A stretch of 23,642 nt of DNA. Origin: Eggerthellaceae bacterium. Lineage in GTDB: Bacteria; Actinomycetota; Coriobacteriia; Coriobacteriales; Eggerthellaceae. The notes beneath the pieces were generated by a model that ran no database searches, was not told where the DNA came from, and was given only the letters and a program-made list of their open reading frames with translations. Location of the stretch: contig CAAEDC010000161.1 in assembly GCA_900754495.1 (NCBI GenBank), positions 1 through 23,642 on the forward strand, given 5' to 3'. This document shows, one piece after another, positions 8,224 to 15,762 of this stretch; positions within the stretch are counted from its first letter, which is position 1, and the number at the start of each line of letters is the position of its first letter. Position numbers and translations under genes: made by a program.

Positions 8224-8871
8224 ATGCCCGATCCGAATCTCTTCCGCCTGCGCGTCGAGTACTGCAAGCAGGGGCGCCTGGCGCTGCTGTCGCATCTGGA
8301 GATCGCCCGCGCCTTGGAGCGCGCGGTGCGCCGCGCCGACCTTCCCTTCGCGGTGAGCCAGGGGTTCAGCCCCCATATGAAGATCGCGTTCGGCTCGGCG
8401 CTGCCCGTCGGCGTGGGCAGCACGTGCGAGATCTTCGATTTGCAGATGACGCGCTACGTGGCGCCCGAGAAGGCGCTCGCGACGCTGCGGGCGGCAAGCG
8501 TGCCCGACCTCATGCCCTACGATTGCCGCTACATCGGACCGCGTGACGCCGCCGCGTCGGTGGCCTATCCGGTTGCGGCGTACCGCGCCGAGCTGTCGCG
8601 TGCCCCCGAGGGCGGGCTTCCTGTTCCCGACGAGGTGCGCGTCGTGCGCAAGAAGAAGGAGAAGGTGATCGCGGTCGCCGACTACCTGGCGGCTCCGCTC
8701 GCCGTCGACGGTGCCGACGTCACGTTCGAGCTCGAGGCCAAGCCCACCGGCAGCCTGCGCCCGGACGTGCTGCTTGCCGCAACCCTCGAAGCGTATAACG
8801 CCGCGCATCCCGACGAGGAGCCGCTTCGCGTCGTCTCCACCACCCGCACCGCCCAGCGTGCGATGCGGTAG
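8224..8871 (+). CDS. DUF2344 / TIGR03936 protein, partner of the radical SAM protein
   Basis: This 215-aa protein has the hallmark beginning of the family: FRLRVEYCKQGRLALLSHLE, then RALERAVRRADLPFAVSQGF and SPHMKIAFGSALPVGVGS. Members are encoded beside, or fused to, the TIGR03960 radical SAM protein, and the gene here starts 4 bp after that gene's stop. The two are almost certainly co-translated and act together. The reaction is unknown; an RNA-related role has been a common guess, but nothing in this sequence proves it. A strong purine-rich site (AAGGGGGAGGAA) precedes the ATG. The second half (about 130-215) is less recognisable and includes a basic run, RKKKEK, at about 144-149. The stop is TAG. 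Confidence 0.88.
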   Translation: MPDPNLFRLRVEYCKQGRLALLSHLEIARALERAVRRADLPFAVSQGFSPHMKIAFGSALPVGVGSTCEIFDLQMTRYVAPEKALATLRAASVPDLMPYDCRYIGPRDAAASVAYPVAAYRAELSRAPEGGLPVPDEVRVVRKKKEKVIAVADYLAAPLAVDGADVTFELEAKPTGSLRPDVLLAATLEAYNAAHPDEEPLRVVSTTRTAQRAMR

Positions 8872-8924
8872 CGGCAGGGCGGCCTCTTCGTCCGCCGACG
8901 CTGCCCCGCGCCGCACGGCGGAAG

Positions 8925-8957
8925 GGCCGATCGTCCACACTTCAGGGCCTATCGGCC
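8925..8957 (+). other. Weak stem-loop in the 159-bp spacer after the DUF2344 gene
   Basis: Perfect 7-bp arms GGCCGAT (8925-8931) and ATCGGCC (8951-8957) enclose a 19-nt loop. A T5 run occurs only about 13 nt later (8971-8975), too far for a standard intrinsic terminator. It may still mark the end of the mre-radical SAM transcription unit. Nothing else recognisable lies between 8872 and 9030, and no good promoter was identified. Confidence 0.3.
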
Positions 8958-9030
8958 TTATGTGCGCCTCTTTTTCCTGAGCGTGGGTACGCTGTCCTTC
9001 GAAGGCTTCGAGGTGAAAGGGGCGAGGGAG

Positions 9031-9531
9031 ATGGCGGATTTCGGTGAGATGGTTCTGCTGCACTGCGTGTGCACGCTCGATGACGGGACGGTCGCCATCG
9101 ATACGAAAGCCGCCGGGGAGCCTCTCAGGGTGCGAATCGGATCATCCGCCCTTCCTTCAGCGGTCGAGATGGCGGCGGCGAACCTGCTTCCGGGTGGTAC
9201 CGCACAGGTGTCCCTTGACCCTGATCAGGCGTTTGGCGTCTATGACGAATCGCTTGTGTTCCGGGTTCCGCGAAACGCGCTGCCGCATGCGGATGAGCTT
9301 TCGGTCGGCGGGCGCGTCCTCGTGGAGACCCCTGCCGGAACCGCGGATGTCGAGGTGGTCGCCGTCGATTCCGAAAGCGTCGTCGTCGATTGCAACCACC
9401 TGTTCGCGGGGAGATCCGCCCGCTACGATATCGAGCTCGTCGCGTTGGTCCACGATTCGGCCATCCATCGCGAGCTGCATCCGGCGGGATGTGCATGCGG
9501 TTGCGACAAGCTCAAGGCGCAGATCGGCTGA
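9031..9531 (+). CDS. SlyD-like FKBP-type peptidyl-prolyl isomerase (first of two)
   Basis: This 166-aa protein aligns by eye with SlyD-type FKBPs along its whole length. It has the opening strand, then AFGVYDESLVFRVPRNALPH (SlyD: AYGQYDENLVQRVP), VGGRVLVET, and VVVDCNHLFAG (SlyD: VVVDGNHMLAG). SlyD proteins isomerise prolines, act as chaperones through an inserted flap, and bind metal through a His/Cys tail. Here the His-rich tail is replaced by a short cysteine cluster, C154-A-C156-G-C158, which may bind metal. The ATG at 9031 fits the family's N-terminus and has AAAGGGGCGAGGGAG upstream; the frame is open further upstream to 8962 but that part is not family-like. A paralogue lies at 16158-16586 on the other side of the Mo-enzyme genes. 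Confidence 0.85.
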   Translation: MADFGEMVLLHCVCTLDDGTVAIDTKAAGEPLRVRIGSSALPSAVEMAAANLLPGGTAQVSLDPDQAFGVYDESLVFRVPRNALPHADELSVGGRVLVETPAGTADVEVVAVDSESVVVDCNHLFAGRSARYDIELVALVHDSAIHRELHPAGCACGCDKLKAQIG

Positions 9532-9570
9532 TGGGCTTCCGCTCGGTCGGGCGAAGGAGGGGATCGGACA

Positions 9571-9951
9571 ATGTGCTATGCGGCGTCATGCGACCCTCGG
9601 TGCGGGAAATGCCGACCGAGGCGCATCGTCGAGGCTGCGTGCCCCGCTTGCGGACATCGCGCCTCGATCACGCGCGAAGAATTCCTGATCCTGTTCGATC
9701 TTCCTCATAAACGCAACGTGATGGAGGAGAAGCTCCTCGAGCGCGGCGGAGTGGAGCGTCCCGCATGTCCGATGTGCGGAGCGGATATGATGGATGCGTT
9801 CCGCGCGGCGGTGCCTCCCAAGCCGTGCCGTGCGAATCGGGTCGTCTGCGGGTTCCCGTGCGGCCGCTGCGACGATCCTTTCAAGGAGGGCCGTCTTCCC
9901 TGTCCTACGATGGTGCCTGTGGGGAAGCTGCCCGCACCGCCTGGGGAATGA
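9571..9951 (+). CDS. Small cysteine-rich, probably zinc-binding protein
   Basis: This 126-aa protein contains 13 cysteines (positions 2, 7, 11, 14, 24, 27, 66, 69, 86, 93, 97, 100 and 111). Most are in CxxC or CxxxC pairs such as CGKC, CPAC, CPMC and CGFPCGRC, typical of zinc ribbons or treble clefs. No membrane segment or signal peptide is seen, so it is probably cytoplasmic. I do not recognise a named family. A very strong ribosome-binding site (AAGGAGGGG) precedes the ATG, supporting that it is a real, well-translated gene. It lies 39 bp after the first SlyD-like gene. It begins MCYAASC, reminiscent of the MCFRPA start of the zinc-ribbon protein at 16627, which itself follows the second SlyD-like gene. 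Confidence 0.75.
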   Translation: MCYAASCDPRCGKCRPRRIVEAACPACGHRASITREEFLILFDLPHKRNVMEEKLLERGGVERPACPMCGADMMDAFRAAVPPKPCRANRVVCGFPCGRCDDPFKEGRLPCPTMVPVGKLPAPPGE

Positions 9952-10014
9952 GGGCCGACGACGCCGCGGGAGGCGTGAACGGGGACCGATGGGATGCGAA
10001 GGGACGGGTGAGGA

Positions 10015-11148
10015 ATGCGCTACGATCGTTTCGAGGTGCTGGCGGCGTTTTGCAAAGCCGCCGAGTGGGCGGCCGACCCCGATCTGGTCTACCGCAGAAT
10101 AGTGCGCACCGCCGCGCGTTATCTGGAATGCGAGTCTGCCCACATCCATCTGCTGGAATTCGACGGCTACAATCTGATGCGCTGCGCCTCGTATTTCGAC
10201 CCGTCCGTCGAGTCGACCGAAGAGCATATGTCGCTCACCGCCGATGTCGGTCGCATGGCGAGCCTTGTGGATTCCGCGGACCTCATCATCATGGATTACC
10301 TGCATCCTCATGATCAGGACGTCATTCCCGATCTCATACGTGAGATCGGCTTGGAAAGCGGAGTGAGCATCCCCCTCGACACTTCCTCCGGCGTGGTGGG
10401 AATGCTGACGCTGGGCTACAACCGGGCATTTCCCTGGAGCGAGGGCGACTACGGCTTCTTGCTTGAGCTGGGACGCGCGCTCGGCGCCTTGATCCAGCGC
10501 ATCCAGATGTCGAAGAAGGATCTTGAGTTGCAGATGCTGCGGGAGCGCAAGCGTCTGAGCAGCGAGATCCACGACACCGTATCCCAAATGGTGAGCGCCC
10601 TGGCGCTGCATGCCGATATAGCCGCCGAGTGCCTCGACGAGGGGGACCGCGCAGGAGCCGAAAAGGAGATGGGCGTCGTGGCGGATCAGGCGCGCCAGAT
10701 CACGAAGATCCTGCGCCAGGAGATGCTCTCGCTGCGCGAGCCCATCGAGGGCGAAGGCGATCTCGAAGCGGATATCGTCGGCATCCTCGAGCGCTTCGAG
10801 GCCCAATGGGGCTGCGAGGTCGTCTTCTCCAAGGAGGGGGATGCCGAGACCATCGTGTCCGAATACGCGCGTCTCCAGCTGTCGCGAATCGTCAACGAAT
10901 GCCTCCAAAACGTTGTCCGCCATGCACGTGCGACTTCGGTCTCGGTGAGGTTGCGGCGCGAGAACGGTTCGGCCGTGCTCACCATCGCCGATGATGGCAT
11001 CGGTTTCGATCCGGCATCCGTTGCGCCCGAGCGCCTGGGAATCAGGATCATGCGCGAGCGTGCGGCATCGATAGGCGGTTCGGTTTCTCTGGAATCGGGC
11101 GATCGCGGCACGACGGTCGCCATCAAAGCGCCTATCATGGTGAGATGA
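10015..11148 (+). CDS. Soluble GAF-domain sensor histidine kinase (NarL-partner type)
   Basis: This 377-aa protein has no membrane helix or signal peptide and should sense a cytoplasmic cue. Residues ~20-165 form a GAF domain (YLECESAHIHLLEF through SGVVGMLTLGYN), which often binds small molecules, haem or an iron-sulfur cluster. Residues ~175-240 are a HisKA_3 dimerisation domain with the phospho-acceptor H186 in LSSEIHDTVSQMVSAL. Residues ~285-375 are an HATPase domain, with the N box around N294-N299 (NECLQNVVRHA), the G1 box DDGIGFDP (327-334) and a second glycine motif, RLGIRIMRERA. The response regulator follows closely, so the two form an obvious two-component pair. Cysteines in the sensor half (C13, C39, C57) are possible redox or metal ligands, but this is not shown. 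Confidence 0.9.
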   Translation: MRYDRFEVLAAFCKAAEWAADPDLVYRRIVRTAARYLECESAHIHLLEFDGYNLMRCASYFDPSVESTEEHMSLTADVGRMASLVDSADLIIMDYLHPHDQDVIPDLIREIGLESGVSIPLDTSSGVVGMLTLGYNRAFPWSEGDYGFLLELGRALGALIQRIQMSKKDLELQMLRERKRLSSEIHDTVSQMVSALALHADIAAECLDEGDRAGAEKEMGVVADQARQITKILRQEMLSLREPIEGEGDLEADIVGILERFEAQWGCEVVFSKEGDAETIVSEYARLQLSRIVNECLQNVVRHARATSVSVRLRRENGSAVLTIADDGIGFDPASVAPERLGIRIMRERAASIGGSVSLESGDRGTTVAIKAPIMVR

Positions 11149-11194
11149 GCCGCAACGCGGCCGATTGTCTGTCTGCGACAGGGATGGGGGAGCT

Positions 11195-11881
11195 GTGGGG
11201 GATACGCCGTCGAGGGTACTGCTCGTCGATGACCAGGTGCTCTATCGCGAGGCCGTGCGCAGCCTCATCGACCGCTGGTCGGAGTTCGAGGTGGTGGCCG
11301 AGGCGTCTGACGGTGCCGAGGCGGTCGAGCTCGCCTGCGCGCTCAAGCCCGATCTGATCCTGCTCGACGTCCGCATGCCCAAGATGGACGGGGTCGAGGC
11401 GACGCGACGGATCGTCAGGCACGTCCCCGATGCCAAGATCGTCATGCTCACCGTCGAATCCGACAAGGATCACGTGTTCGAGGCGCTCCAGAACGGCGCG
11501 CGCGGCTACCTGCTCAAGGACACCCCGGCGCGCAAGCTCCACGATCGCCTGCGCAGCGTCGTCCAGGGTGAGATGGCGCTTTCCGAATCGGTGACCGCGC
11601 CGGTTGTGGACGAGTTCGCGCGTTTGCGCGCGTCGGCTGGGTGCGCTGCGTCCGACGGAGGGGCGGTTTCCCGTCTGCGCGAGGACGCCGCAAGGCTGTC
11701 CGAGAGCGACAAGACGATGCTGCGCCTGATCGCCCAAGGCAAGACCAACGAGGAGATCGGCGCCGAGCTCTACCTGAGCGTCGGCTCCGTGAAAAAGCAG
11801 CTCAGCTCCCTTATGCTCCAGCTCTGCGTGGACAACCGCGTCCAGCTCGCCGTGTACGCGGTCAAGGCGGGTCTCGGCTAG
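11195..11881 (+). CDS. NarL/LuxR-family response regulator
   Basis: The protein has a receiver domain with the acidic pair D12-D13, phospho-acceptor D58 in LILLDVRMPKMDG, and the conserved Lys in GYLLKDTP. A C-terminal LuxR-type helix-turn-helix follows (LSESDKTMLRLIAQGKTNEE, then IGAELYLSVGSVKKQLSSLM). The GTG at 11195 was chosen because it begins just before the first receiver strand and has AGGGATGGGGGAG upstream, giving 228 aa. A TTG at 11165 in the same frame has no ribosome-binding site. It is the output partner of the kinase upstream. Its likely targets include the Mo-enzyme operon that starts after the following 324-bp gap, but no binding site could be identified with confidence. Between the domains is a ~45-residue linker of lower complexity. 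Confidence 0.9.
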   Translation: MGDTPSRVLLVDDQVLYREAVRSLIDRWSEFEVVAEASDGAEAVELACALKPDLILLDVRMPKMDGVEATRRIVRHVPDAKIVMLTVESDKDHVFEALQNGARGYLLKDTPARKLHDRLRSVVQGEMALSESVTAPVVDEFARLRASAGCAASDGGAVSRLREDAARLSESDKTMLRLIAQGKTNEEIGAELYLSVGSVKKQLSSLMLQLCVDNRVQLAVYAVKAGLG

Positions 11882-12076
11882 GTTTTCGCCGCTGATCGCC
11901 TCCTTCCGCCGGCTGCGCTCATGTGATCTGTCCGCCCGAGCGCATCCGTTCTCGCGCGCTCTGGCTCGGCCGTCCGCTGCCGCTTGCCACCAGAATGCGA
12001 GCGCTTCACGCCGCATACCTGCCGTTCACCGCCCGATCGTAGCCACTTGGCCACGCCGATAGGGGCCGAAGGCGGA

Positions 12077-12105
12077 TTACCGCGCGCCCCTTTCCTCCGT
12101 ATTCT
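12077..12105 (+). promoter_or_regulatory. Candidate promoter in the 324-bp gap before the Mo-enzyme operon
   Basis: Between the response regulator stop (11881) and the Mo-enzyme start (12206) there is no convincing gene on either strand. The best sigma-70-like pair seen is TTACCG (12077-12082) and TATTCT (12100-12105), separated by 17 bp. Transcription would then start near 12112, leaving a leader of about 95 nt. Both hexamers are weak matches (3/6 and 4/6), as expected if an activator such as the upstream response regulator is needed. No clear terminator for the regulator gene was found in the gap. Confidence 0.25.
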
Positions 12106-12186
12106 TTTCCCAAGCAGGGCTTCCCGTGCACCGTCGCGCCAAAGAGGCGGCGGGCGTCGAAAGGGTTGCCCGTAAACCTCAAGACG

Positions 12187-12201
12187 GGAGAGGAGAGGAG
12201 A
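12187..12201 (+). repeat. Triple GGAGA repeat forming the Mo-enzyme ribosome-binding site
   Basis: Three perfect tandem GGAGA units sit at 12187-12201, ending four bases before the ATG at 12206. Each unit can pair with the anti-Shine-Dalgarno sequence, so ribosomes have several registers to bind. A short tandem repeat at this place could vary in copy number between strains. Confidence 0.65.
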
Positions 12202-12205
12202 GTTG

Positions 12206-14926
12206 ATGAGCGAGCTGAAGACGACCGTGCAAAGCATTGCATGCGGAGGTACGGGCGGCGATCTGACTTACGTCGACTCGAAAGATGGGAAGATCGTTCG
12301 TATTCGCCCCATCCACTACTTGGACACCTATACCGAGGAGGAGCTTGAGCCCTCGATGTGGGAGATCAAAGTGGGGGACAAGGTGTTCAGGCCGAGCTAC
12401 AAGGCGCTGCCGAACTACTTCGCCTTGGCGTACAAAAACCGCGTGTATTCCAAGAACCGCGTGCGCTATCCTCTGAAGCGTGTGGACTGGGAGCCGGGCG
12501 GCGATCCTGACAAGATCAACGCTGCCAACCGCGGCAAGTCCAAGTATGTGCGCATCAGTTGGGATGAAGCGCTCGATATCATGGAATCCGAGATCAGGCG
12601 CATCATCGACAAGTACGGCGCGTACTCGGTGTTGACCATCGGCGAGGATGGACACCGCGAGTCGAAAAACCTGCATTCTGGCGGCGGCATGCATTCCACG
12701 CTGATGAGCAAGTTGGGTGGCTACACGCGCGAGGTGCGCACGCCCGACTCCGTCGAGGGCTGGTACTGGGGCGCCAAGCACTTCTGGGGCAGCGGCTGCA
12801 ACAAGGGGCTGGGCATGCCCGCGCCTTCGCAGACCGGTTACAACCCCTGGCACGTGCTGCGCGACATCTCCGAGCATTCCGAGATGATCGCGTTCGCCGC
12901 CGGCGACTGGGAGCTCACGCAGAACTACGCCTCCCAGCTGTGGTCGCGTCTGCTCAAGTTCTGGGAGGAATGCGGCAAGAAGTTCGTCGTGATCGATCCG
13001 TTCTGCAACTACACGGCATGCTGCCATGACTACAAGTGGATCCCGATCCTGCCCAACACCGACGCGGCGCTCGACTTCGCCGTCATGTACGTGTGGTTCA
13101 CCGAGGGCCTCTACGACAAGGAGTACTGCGACACCCACACCGTCGGCCTGGACAAGGTGAAGGCGTACGTGCTCGGCACCGACGAGGAGGGCATCCCCAA
13201 GACGCCCGCCTGGGCCGCCGAACGCACCGGCATCCCCGAGTACACCATCAAGGCCTACGCGCGCAACCGCGCCCGCTTCACCACGGCATCGGTGCACTTC
13301 AGCTCCGGCGCCATCAAGGGCCCCTACAGCTTCGAGCCCGGCCGCACCCACGCCTACCTGCTTGGCCTTCAGGGCCTGGGCAAACCCGGCGTCCAGCAGG
13401 CGTATATGAACTCCTCGCTCATCGGCAAGGAGACCATCGCCCGCTCCACCTCGGCACCGTTCTCGATGTCCAACCAGTGCCGCATGTTCTATCCCTCCGA
13501 GCAGAAGATCCCGCGCACGATGATCGCCGAGGCGCTGCTGAACGGCAAGGCGGAATGGTACGGCTCGCCTGCCATCGTGTATGTTGAGACCTCTGAGCAG
13601 TTCGAGAAGAACACCTATCCCACCACGCCCGAGACGTACCTGGCGGCACTGGGCTCTGTTTCGCCTGAGCTGGCCCGCGCCCAAGGAAAGAGCGTGGAGG
13701 AGCTTCAGGCGGCTTTGGACTACAAGAAGCAGCATATGCCCAAGTTCGAGAAGATCCACATGCTGTGGTCCGAGAAGCCCTGCAACATGAACTGCTGGGA
13801 CGGCGGCTTCCGCTACCAGGACGCCATCCGCACCGACGAGGTCGAGTTCTTCGTGACCAACCACCAGTGGCTCGAGAACGACTCCCTCTTCGCCGACCTG
13901 GTGCTTCCGGTCACCACCTGCATCGAGGACGACGATATGATGGGCGGCTCGATGGTCGTCTCGATCCGCTCCGCCGCGATCACCCCTCCGGGCTGCGACC
14001 GCGTGGGCGAGGCCAAATCCGACTTCGAGATCGCCTGCGAGCTGGGCGAGCGCTTCGGCGTACGCGATCAGATCGACATGGGCATGACCTACGCCGAGTG
14101 GCGCCAGTTCGAATTCCAGAATTCGCGCCTGGGCGAGGAGATCACCTTCGAGGACCTCAACAAGAAGGGCTTCTACTTCCCGCATCAGGATCCCGATCAG
14201 GACAAGCTGCCCGCCGGCATGAGCGGCTTCTACTACGATCCCGAGAACTGGCCGCTTGACACCCCCACGGGCAAGCTGGAGTTCTGGAGCGAGGCGCTTG
14301 CCGAGAACTTCCCCGACGACAAGGAGCGCACGCCCATGGCACGCTGGACCATCGGCGGTTCCAAGGAGGACGGCTGGTCGCATGATGAGACGCTGTGGGG
14401 CGAGCGCTGCAAGGACTACCCGCTGCTCATCGTCGCCAACCCCGGCCGCTGGCGCGTGCACGTCCAGGGCGACGACATCAAGTGGTTCCGCGAGATCGAG
14501 ACCTGCAAGGTGAAGGGTCCCGACGGCTACCTCTACGAGCCGATCTGGCTGAACCCCGCAGACGCCGAGGCGCGCGGCATCAAGGCGGGCGACATCGTGA
14601 AGCTGTTCAACGACCGCGGCACGATCCTGCTCGGCGCGCGCATCTCCGAGCGCGTGATCCCCGGTGCGGTCGTGGTCAACAAGGGCTCGCGCGTCGATCC
14701 CATCGCGCCGCATCTGGATCGCGGTGGCGCGGCCAACCTGATCAGCCCCGAGAACCAGGTGTCCAAGAACTGCCGCGGCTTCGCCGTCAGCGGTTACCTG
14801 GTCGAGGCGGCCAAGGTCACCAAGGAAGAGTACGACGGCTGGAAAGCCGACTACCCGGATGCGTTCGAGCGCGACTACGATCCCGCGATCGGCATCAACT
14901 ACAACTCCTGGGTTGTCGAGCAGTAG
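12206..14926 (+). CDS. Pyrogallol hydroxytransferase-like molybdopterin enzyme, large subunit
   Basis: This 906-aa protein belongs to the DMSO-reductase superfamily and most resembles the large subunit of pyrogallol-phloroglucinol transhydroxylase. That group also includes the catechol dehydroxylases of gut Eggerthellaceae. The N-terminal CxxCxxxC iron-sulfur motif is absent (only C13 is there), as in the transhydroxylase large subunit. There is no Tat signal, so it should be cytoplasmic. The motif TPD181-S182-VEGWYWG supplies the adjacent Asp and Ser that correspond to the Pelobacter active-site Asp and Mo-ligand Ser. H150 (EDGH) lies about where the catalytic His is expected, and Y400 is a possible equivalent of the active-site Tyr. 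The C-terminal cofactor-binding domain begins around residue 735 (PLLIVANPGRWRVH). The small subunit follows after 15 bp. The true substrate cannot be read from sequence. Confidence 0.85.
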   Translation: MSELKTTVQSIACGGTGGDLTYVDSKDGKIVRIRPIHYLDTYTEEELEPSMWEIKVGDKVFRPSYKALPNYFALAYKNRVYSKNRVRYPLKRVDWEPGGDPDKINAANRGKSKYVRISWDEALDIMESEIRRIIDKYGAYSVLTIGEDGHRESKNLHSGGGMHSTLMSKLGGYTREVRTPDSVEGWYWGAKHFWGSGCNKGLGMPAPSQTGYNPWHVLRDISEHSEMIAFAAGDWELTQNYASQLWSRLLKFWEECGKKFVVIDPFCNYTACCHDYKWIPILPNTDAALDFAVMYVWFTEGLYDKEYCDTHTVGLDKVKAYVLGTDEEGIPKTPAWAAERTGIPEYTIKAYARNRARFTTASVHFSSGAIKGPYSFEPGRTHAYLLGLQGLGKPGVQQAYMNSSLIGKETIARSTSAPFSMSNQCRMFYPSEQKIPRTMIAEALLNGKAEWYGSPAIVYVETSEQFEKNTYPTTPETYLAALGSVSPELARAQGKSVEELQAALDYKKQHMPKFEKIHMLWSEKPCNMNCWDGGFRYQDAIRTDEVEFFVTNHQWLENDSLFADLVLPVTTCIEDDDMMGGSMVVSIRSAAITPPGCDRVGEAKSDFEIACELGERFGVRDQIDMGMTYAEWRQFEFQNSRLGEEITFEDLNKKGFYFPHQDPDQDKLPAGMSGFYYDPENWPLDTPTGKLEFWSEALAENFPDDKERTPMARWTIGGSKEDGWSHDETLWGERCKDYPLLIVANPGRWRVHVQGDDIKWFREIETCKVKGPDGYLYEPIWLNPADAEARGIKAGDIVKLFNDRGTILLGARISERVIPGAVVVNKGSRVDPIAPHLDRGGAANLISPENQVSKNCRGFAVSGYLVEAAKVTKEEYDGWKADYPDAFERDYDPAIGINYNSWVVEQ

Positions 14927-14941
14927 GAGGGGAGAGAGACC

Positions 14942-15721
14942 ATGTCGAAGATTTTCTACGTCGATCTGCAGAAATGCACCGGCTGCCACAGCTGCCAGAT
15001 CGGCTGCAAAGACGAGCATTGCGGCAACAGCTGGCTGCCTTATGCGGCCGAGCAGCCCGAGATCGGCCAGTTCTGGTGCCGGGTGGACGAGAAGGAGCGC
15101 GGCGCGGGATCGCACGTGCGCGTGTCCTACGTACCCAAGCTCGGCGCCCAGACCGACGCCATCCGCGACTATGCTCCGGAGGTTCTGATGGGGCGCGAGG
15201 ACGGGCTCATCGTCATCGATCCCGAGAAGGCCAAGGGCCGCAAGGATCTCGCCGACAAGTTCGACGGGGTGTATTGGAACGAGGAGCTGCAGATCCCCCA
15301 GGGCTGCACGGGCTGCGCGCACCTGCTCGACGATCCCGACTCGCCCATCCGTATTCCGCGCTGCGTCGACAACTGCCCGGTGGGCGCTCTGCAGTTCGGC
15401 GATGAGAGCGAGTTCGACCTGAGCGACGCCGAAGTGCTCGAGGAAGGGTCCCGCGTGTACTACAAGGGACTGCCCAAGACCTTCATCGCCGCCACCGTGT
15501 ACGACCCCGATGCGATGGAGGTCGTGGAGGGCGCCAAGGTCACGGCGAAAAGCGCCGAAGGCACGTTCGAGGCCGAGACCGACATCTGGGGCGACTTCTG
15601 GCTCAAGGAGATCCCTGCAGCCGAGTATACGGTGACCATCGAGAAGGACGGCAAGTCCAAGCAGCTCGAGGTGTCGACACTCGAGAAGGATCAGGGCCTG
15701 CCCGATATCGCCCTGGCGTAG
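14942..15721 (+). CDS. Pyrogallol hydroxytransferase-like iron-sulfur small subunit
   Basis: This 259-aa partner of the Mo subunit would carry electrons through iron-sulfur clusters. The N-terminus has CxxCxxCxxxC (C12, C15, C18, C22); a second set is C122-x2-C125 and C141-x3-C145-P. With C27 and C46 that makes ten cysteines, enough for two ferredoxin-type [4Fe-4S] clusters. The three clusters known for the Pelobacter enzyme are not fully accounted for by cysteine alone. Residues ~175-259 form a separate beta-rich domain (TFIAATVYDPDAMEVVEGAK, then TDIWGDFWLKEIPAAEYTVT) of the transthyretin/carboxypeptidase-regulatory type, as in the transhydroxylase small subunit. This domain clearly separates it from ordinary DmsB-like subunits. 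The ribosome-binding site AGGAGGGGAGAGAG is strong. No signal peptide or membrane anchor gene is present. Confidence 0.88.
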   Translation: MSKIFYVDLQKCTGCHSCQIGCKDEHCGNSWLPYAAEQPEIGQFWCRVDEKERGAGSHVRVSYVPKLGAQTDAIRDYAPEVLMGREDGLIVIDPEKAKGRKDLADKFDGVYWNEELQIPQGCTGCAHLLDDPDSPIRIPRCVDNCPVGALQFGDESEFDLSDAEVLEEGSRVYYKGLPKTFIAATVYDPDAMEVVEGAKVTAKSAEGTFEAETDIWGDFWLKEIPAAEYTVTIEKDGKSKQLEVSTLEKDQGLPDIALA

Positions 15722-15762
15722 CGTTGCGCGCCAGGTGTTAGCGGCAAGGCGGTTTCGATGTC

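Noticed and set aside
11165..11194. Longer response regulator from TTG 11165
   Set aside because: No ribosome-binding site, and the extra ten residues precede the normal receiver start; GTG 11195 fits better.
12000..12080. A tRNA-like stretch on the minus strand in the regulator-Mo-enzyme gap (GGCGTGGCCAAGTGGCTAC resembles a tRNA 5' half)
   Set aside because: No anticodon stem-loop, T-arm (TTCGA-type) or matching acceptor stem follows; only the first ~19 bases look like a tRNA.
11882..12205. Minus-strand frames of 78-119 codons in the gap before the Mo operon
   Set aside because: Arg/Gly-rich sequences without family resemblance or ribosome-binding sites, running into the antisense of the Mo gene.
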